A stretch of 8,076 bases of DNA from Chitinophagaceae bacterium (GTDB taxonomy: Bacteria > Bacteroidota > Bacteroidia > Chitinophagales > Chitinophagaceae): contig DPFD01000190.1 in the NCBI GenBank assembly GCA_003534175.1, positions 2,919 through 10,994 of the forward strand, in the 5' to 3' direction. Below the pieces are notes generated by a model. It was not told the DNA's origin. It worked only from the letters and a program-made list of their open reading frames with translations, and ran no database searches. The translations under genes and the position numbers were made by a program. Position 1 is the stretch's first letter. Every line of letters starts with the position of its first letter. This document shows, in pieces, positions 6,601-8,076 of the stretch.

Positions 6601-6829
6601 TGAACCTGATAAAGAAGGTAATTACCGGAAAGAAAAAATTGTTATTAGCCCTACCGATATAGAAACAGTAAAACACCAGATTATAGAAGTATGGAATAAA
6701 ATTCAACAGCGCGATTTTTACACCGGTTGTGGTGATAAAAAATGCCATTGGTGCAATTTTGTAAAAGACAATCAGCTCGCGGTTGAACTCCACCCGCTGG
6801 TGGTAGATGAGGAAGAGGAAGAATCGTGA
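3677..6829 (+). CDS. UvrD/PcrA-type helicase fused to a RecB/AddB-like PD-(D/E)XK nuclease
   Basis: A 1050-residue cytoplasmic DNA repair enzyme expected to unwind DNA from ends and cut it. SF1A helicase motifs, in order: Q motif 'LNPNQQLAV' (19-27), Walker A AGPGTGKT (38-45), Ia TYTDAGAIAMRRRL (70-83), Ib YTFHAFC (97-103), 'YDFDDM' (241-246), Walker B LVDEFQDT (272-279), III GDDDQSIFRFQGA (303-315), IV THNYRST (337-343), V TAHGSKGLEFEHV (640-652), VI EELRRLFYVALTRA (688-701). The nuclease has His816 ('GSAVHYAVE'), Asp907 ('KGKLDKLE') and Asp920-x-Lys922 ('VVDYKTG'). Cys789, 1018, 1023 and 1026 are a likely Fe-S site. All key residues are present, so it should be active. The tail 'VVDEEEEES' is acidic. 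The layout (helicase then nuclease in one chain) is that of AdnB/RecB-like enzymes; plain PcrA or UvrD lacks the nuclease. The ATG puts the Q motif at residue 19, usual for the family. No Shine-Dalgarno is visible. Confidence 0.92.
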   Translation: MKVHPQRLEEKFKETYQQLNPNQQLAVNSIEGPVMVIAGPGTGKTQILAARIAKILLDTDAHPENILCLTYTDAGAIAMRRRLQQFIGADAYKVNIYTFHAFCNDVIQDNLNLFEKNTLEAISELEAIHLFKTLIDQLPKNHPLKRYRGDVYYEIPHLRSLFSTMKREGWTPDYICEKIKEYIDSLPERPEYRYQKKYRQFNAGDLKEKKYEEEVRKVKQLEAAVLEFDRYQEMMRKKNRYDFDDMINWVIRVFEEHPQVLSNYQEKFQYILVDEFQDTSGTQNRIVELLIHYWDQPNVFVVGDDDQSIFRFQGANIENMLHFANRYTDSLKTIVLTHNYRSTQPILDISKTLIDKNNERLVTQIGGLSKDLQSSNLRIQHLQHPPEVYVCHTPREEMIWITQQIAALLAAGTPPEKIAVIYKENKYGEELSRYFRLKHIPFYTKRSINILEHPFIKKIITLLSYLNAEHDIPYGGDEMLFEILHYDFYHIPPIEIARITVEANNRKYSGEATSIRKLISEKQDEPQKDLFDTGLYHQLGSVSKIFESLIADVPNLTIQQLFEKIIRSAGVLSYIMKSDDKIELMQLLTALFDFIKEENTRNPFLKLDELVSIIQLMNSEQLPIPLVQVTGSDKAVNLLTAHGSKGLEFEHVYFCGLNAKVWESKKNANKGYRFPDTMFSASGSTDQEELRRLFYVALTRAEIKLNLSYASYNNEGKALESTMFLAEILESHNLPVHAVTFSNEDILEFSHLQFTEMAPQIEQTEEAFVTQILSKFVMNVTALNAYLKCPLGFYYRNLLRIPSGKNENTEFGSAVHYAVEKLFTKMKASPTESFPRVEEMIADFEWYMRKHRENFTREAFNRRMEYGQDVLKKYYDKYIHSWNKVVSVEKNIRHVVVNDVPLKGKLDKLEFNGKEVNVVDYKTGDIDKALPKLKAPNDKTPLGGDYWRQAVFYKILVDHHQSHDWKVVSTEFDFIEPDKEGNYRKEKIVISPTDIETVKHQIIEVWNKIQQRDFYTGCGDKKCHWCNFVKDNQLAVELHPLVVDEEEEES

Positions 6830-6873
6830 TGGTACAAATTTGAAAGCCCTTCGGGTATCTGCTTACGGTTTTA

Positions 6874-6881
6874 TACCTTCG
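6874..6881 (+). promoter_or_regulatory. Weak candidate -7 box upstream of the lipoprotein gene
   Basis: TACCTTCG fits the Bacteroidota -7 consensus TAnnTTTG except for one base, but no TTG lies 19-21 nt upstream. It is only 9 nt before the ATG, which would make the transcript nearly leaderless. The 61-nt gap to the helicase gene has no convincing terminator, so read-through from the helicase is the simpler view. Confidence 0.2.
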
Positions 6882-6890
6882 TGCTAACAA

Positions 6891-8076
6891 ATGAAACAAT
6901 CCTTTTTGCTTTTTATTGGGTTAGGATGCCTGCTGTACGCCCTGAGTACCCTGCATGCCGGTTGCGCACAAATTGGAATGCCCACCGGCGGACCCAAAGA
7001 TTCGCTGCCGCCGGTACTGGTAGAGGTTACTCCCCCGCAAAACAGCACTCAGTTTACCGGTAAAACCATACGGTTTACATTCAATGAATACCTCGATATA
7101 AAGGATGCGTTCAGCAATGTCATCCTGTCGCCACTGCCCGGTAAAAACCCAACGGTTACCTATAACCGAAAAACGATGGTGGTACGCCTTCGTGATACCC
7201 TCAAACCCAACACTACCTACTCCATCCAGTTCGGCAATGCCGTTACAGATTACAATGAAGGAAACATCCTGAAAGATTTCTCCTATGTTTTCAGCACCGG
7301 CACCACCATTGATTCATTCAAACTGAGTGGCAATGTGCTGATGGCGGAAAGCGGACGGGCAGATACTACGCTGATGGTTTTTCTCTACAGCAACCTGCAC
7401 GATTCGGCCGTAAGAAAACTCAAACCCGATTACATCACCCGGGTGCGAAGCGGCGGCGCTTTTGAATTCAGTAACCTGCCTCCCATACCGTTCAGAATGT
7501 ACGCACTCAAAGATGCGGATGGAGGTAAAACCTACAATCAGGTGATGGAAACATTTGCCTTCAGCGATGAAACCCTGTTCCCGTCGTATGCTCCGGAAGC
7601 CGTAACCTTGCTGGCCTATCAGCAGGAAAAACCGGCCGACAAGCCCGCTGCCCCCGCGGCACCAAAGAAAACCCAGGTATGGAAACTGCAGAACAACCTA
7701 TCGAACAACCGCCTCAACCTGCTCGAAACGCTCCTGCTGGATTATTCCAGGCCTGTGGCAATAAATGACAGTGTTCAGCCCCTGCTCACCGACAGCACCC
7801 AACAGCGTGTACCCATTACCGTTACTAACGACTCTACCGGCACGCGCGTACTGGCCAGTTTCAACAAGCAACCGGGCATGATGTACCAGCTGATCCTTCC
7901 GGAACGCTTCATCACCGACACCGCAGGCAACACCCTCCCTGCCGATACCCTGAACTTTTCAACCTTTACTGAAAACGATTACGGCAACGTTACCCTTCGG
8001 TTCAGCAATATCCCCACAGAAAAAAATCCGGTGATACAGTTTGTACAAAATGACAAAGTAAGTTTTGCATCGCCCA
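6891..8076 (+). CDS. Lipoprotein with bacterial Ig-like (SbsA/Big_5-type) domains, 3' end outside window
   Basis: An open frame from ATG 6891 to the window edge gives 395 residues with no stop. The N-terminus is a lipoprotein signal peptide: 'MKQSFLLFIGLGCLLYALSTLHAGC', with Cys25 as the probable lipid-bearing residue. The -3 position is His22 rather than Leu, so the lipobox is atypical. Directly after it comes 'MPTGGPKDSLPPVLVEVTPPQNS', the hallmark of a widespread Bacteroidota Ig-like family. Residues about 41-137 form a first Ig-like domain ('IRFTFNEYLDIKDAFSNVILSP', 'TLKPNTTYSIQF'). Residues 145-240 are beta-rich ('FEFSNLPPIPFRMYALKDADGG'), like a carboxypeptidase-regulatory-type fold. 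A Pro/Ala/Lys linker (246-262) leads to a second Ig-like stretch with 'YQLILPERFITDTAGNTL'. It should sit at the outer membrane facing the periplasm or surface; no acidic export signal follows the Cys. Its precise job is unknown. It starts 61 nt after the helicase gene. Confidence 0.85.
   Translation, partial: MKQSFLLFIGLGCLLYALSTLHAGCAQIGMPTGGPKDSLPPVLVEVTPPQNSTQFTGKTIRFTFNEYLDIKDAFSNVILSPLPGKNPTVTYNRKTMVVRLRDTLKPNTTYSIQFGNAVTDYNEGNILKDFSYVFSTGTTIDSFKLSGNVLMAESGRADTTLMVFLYSNLHDSAVRKLKPDYITRVRSGGAFEFSNLPPIPFRMYALKDADGGKTYNQVMETFAFSDETLFPSYAPEAVTLLAYQQEKPADKPAAPAAPKKTQVWKLQNNLSNNRLNLLETLLLDYSRPVAINDSVQPLLTDSTQQRVPITVTNDSTGTRVLASFNKQPGMMYQLILPERFITDTAGNTLPADTLNFSTFTENDYGNVTLRFSNIPTEKNPVIQFVQNDKVSFASP

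Noticed and set aside
3677..6829. Helicase-nuclease as a stand-alone phage-defence system
   Set aside because: No toxin, sensor or defence partner gene is adjacent, and the domain set is that of housekeeping end-processing enzymes. The lipoprotein next door gives no support for it.
6847..6857. Small hairpin CCC-TTC-GGG after the helicase stop as a terminator
   Set aside because: The stem is only about three pairs and no T-run follows, so it would not stop transcription.
6881..7063. 60-codon + strand frame starting just before the lipoprotein ATG
   Set aside because: Out of frame with the lipoprotein gene, which runs unbroken from 6891 to the window edge and has clear family features.

Overview
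The window looks like chromosomal DNA of a Bacteroidota (Bacteroidetes) bacterium, plausibly of the Chitinophagia/Sphingobacteriia side, although the class is a guess. The evidence is a bamA gene followed by two tandem ompH/skp-like genes, a lipoprotein with the 'TGGPKDS..PP' start typical of a Bacteroidota Ig-like family, 'AQ'-type signal-peptide cleavage sites, and no Shine-Dalgarno sequence before any start codon (A-rich leaders instead). All five genes lie on the + strand.

Region 1 (1-2921) is the end of an outer-membrane biogenesis operon. It holds the C-terminal part of BamA (last POTRA domains plus beta-barrel; the 5' end is outside the window), then two periplasmic OmpH/Skp-family chaperone genes separated by 25 and 79 nt, closed by a clean intrinsic terminator at 2897-2921. 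Skp-like chaperones hold unfolded beta-barrel proteins in the periplasm and BamA inserts them, so the three genes serve one pathway.

Region 2 (2922-3676) has no credible gene. It holds a cluster of AACCACAAAG-type inverted-repeat units at about 2990-3447, two of them well preserved and two decayed. Next come a 12-bp perfect palindrome and an unusually G-poor leader (83 nt with one G) just before the next gene.

Region 3 (3677-6829) is one large gene for a 1050-residue fusion of a UvrD/PcrA-type superfamily 1 helicase with a C-terminal RecB/AddB-like PD-(D/E)XK nuclease. All helicase motifs, the nuclease residues and a probable four-cysteine iron-sulfur site are visible. It is probably a double-strand-break end-processing or repair enzyme with AdnB-like layout in a single polypeptide.

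Region 4 (6891-8076) is the start of a lipoprotein gene with bacterial Ig-like (SbsA/Big_5-type) domains, 61 nt after the helicase gene. It is open to the window edge, so its C-terminus is missing.

No clearly undescribed system is present. The points most worth a second look are the single-gene helicase-nuclease with its unusual cysteine spacing, the repeat cluster, the G-depleted leader and a CxxC in a BamA surface loop.
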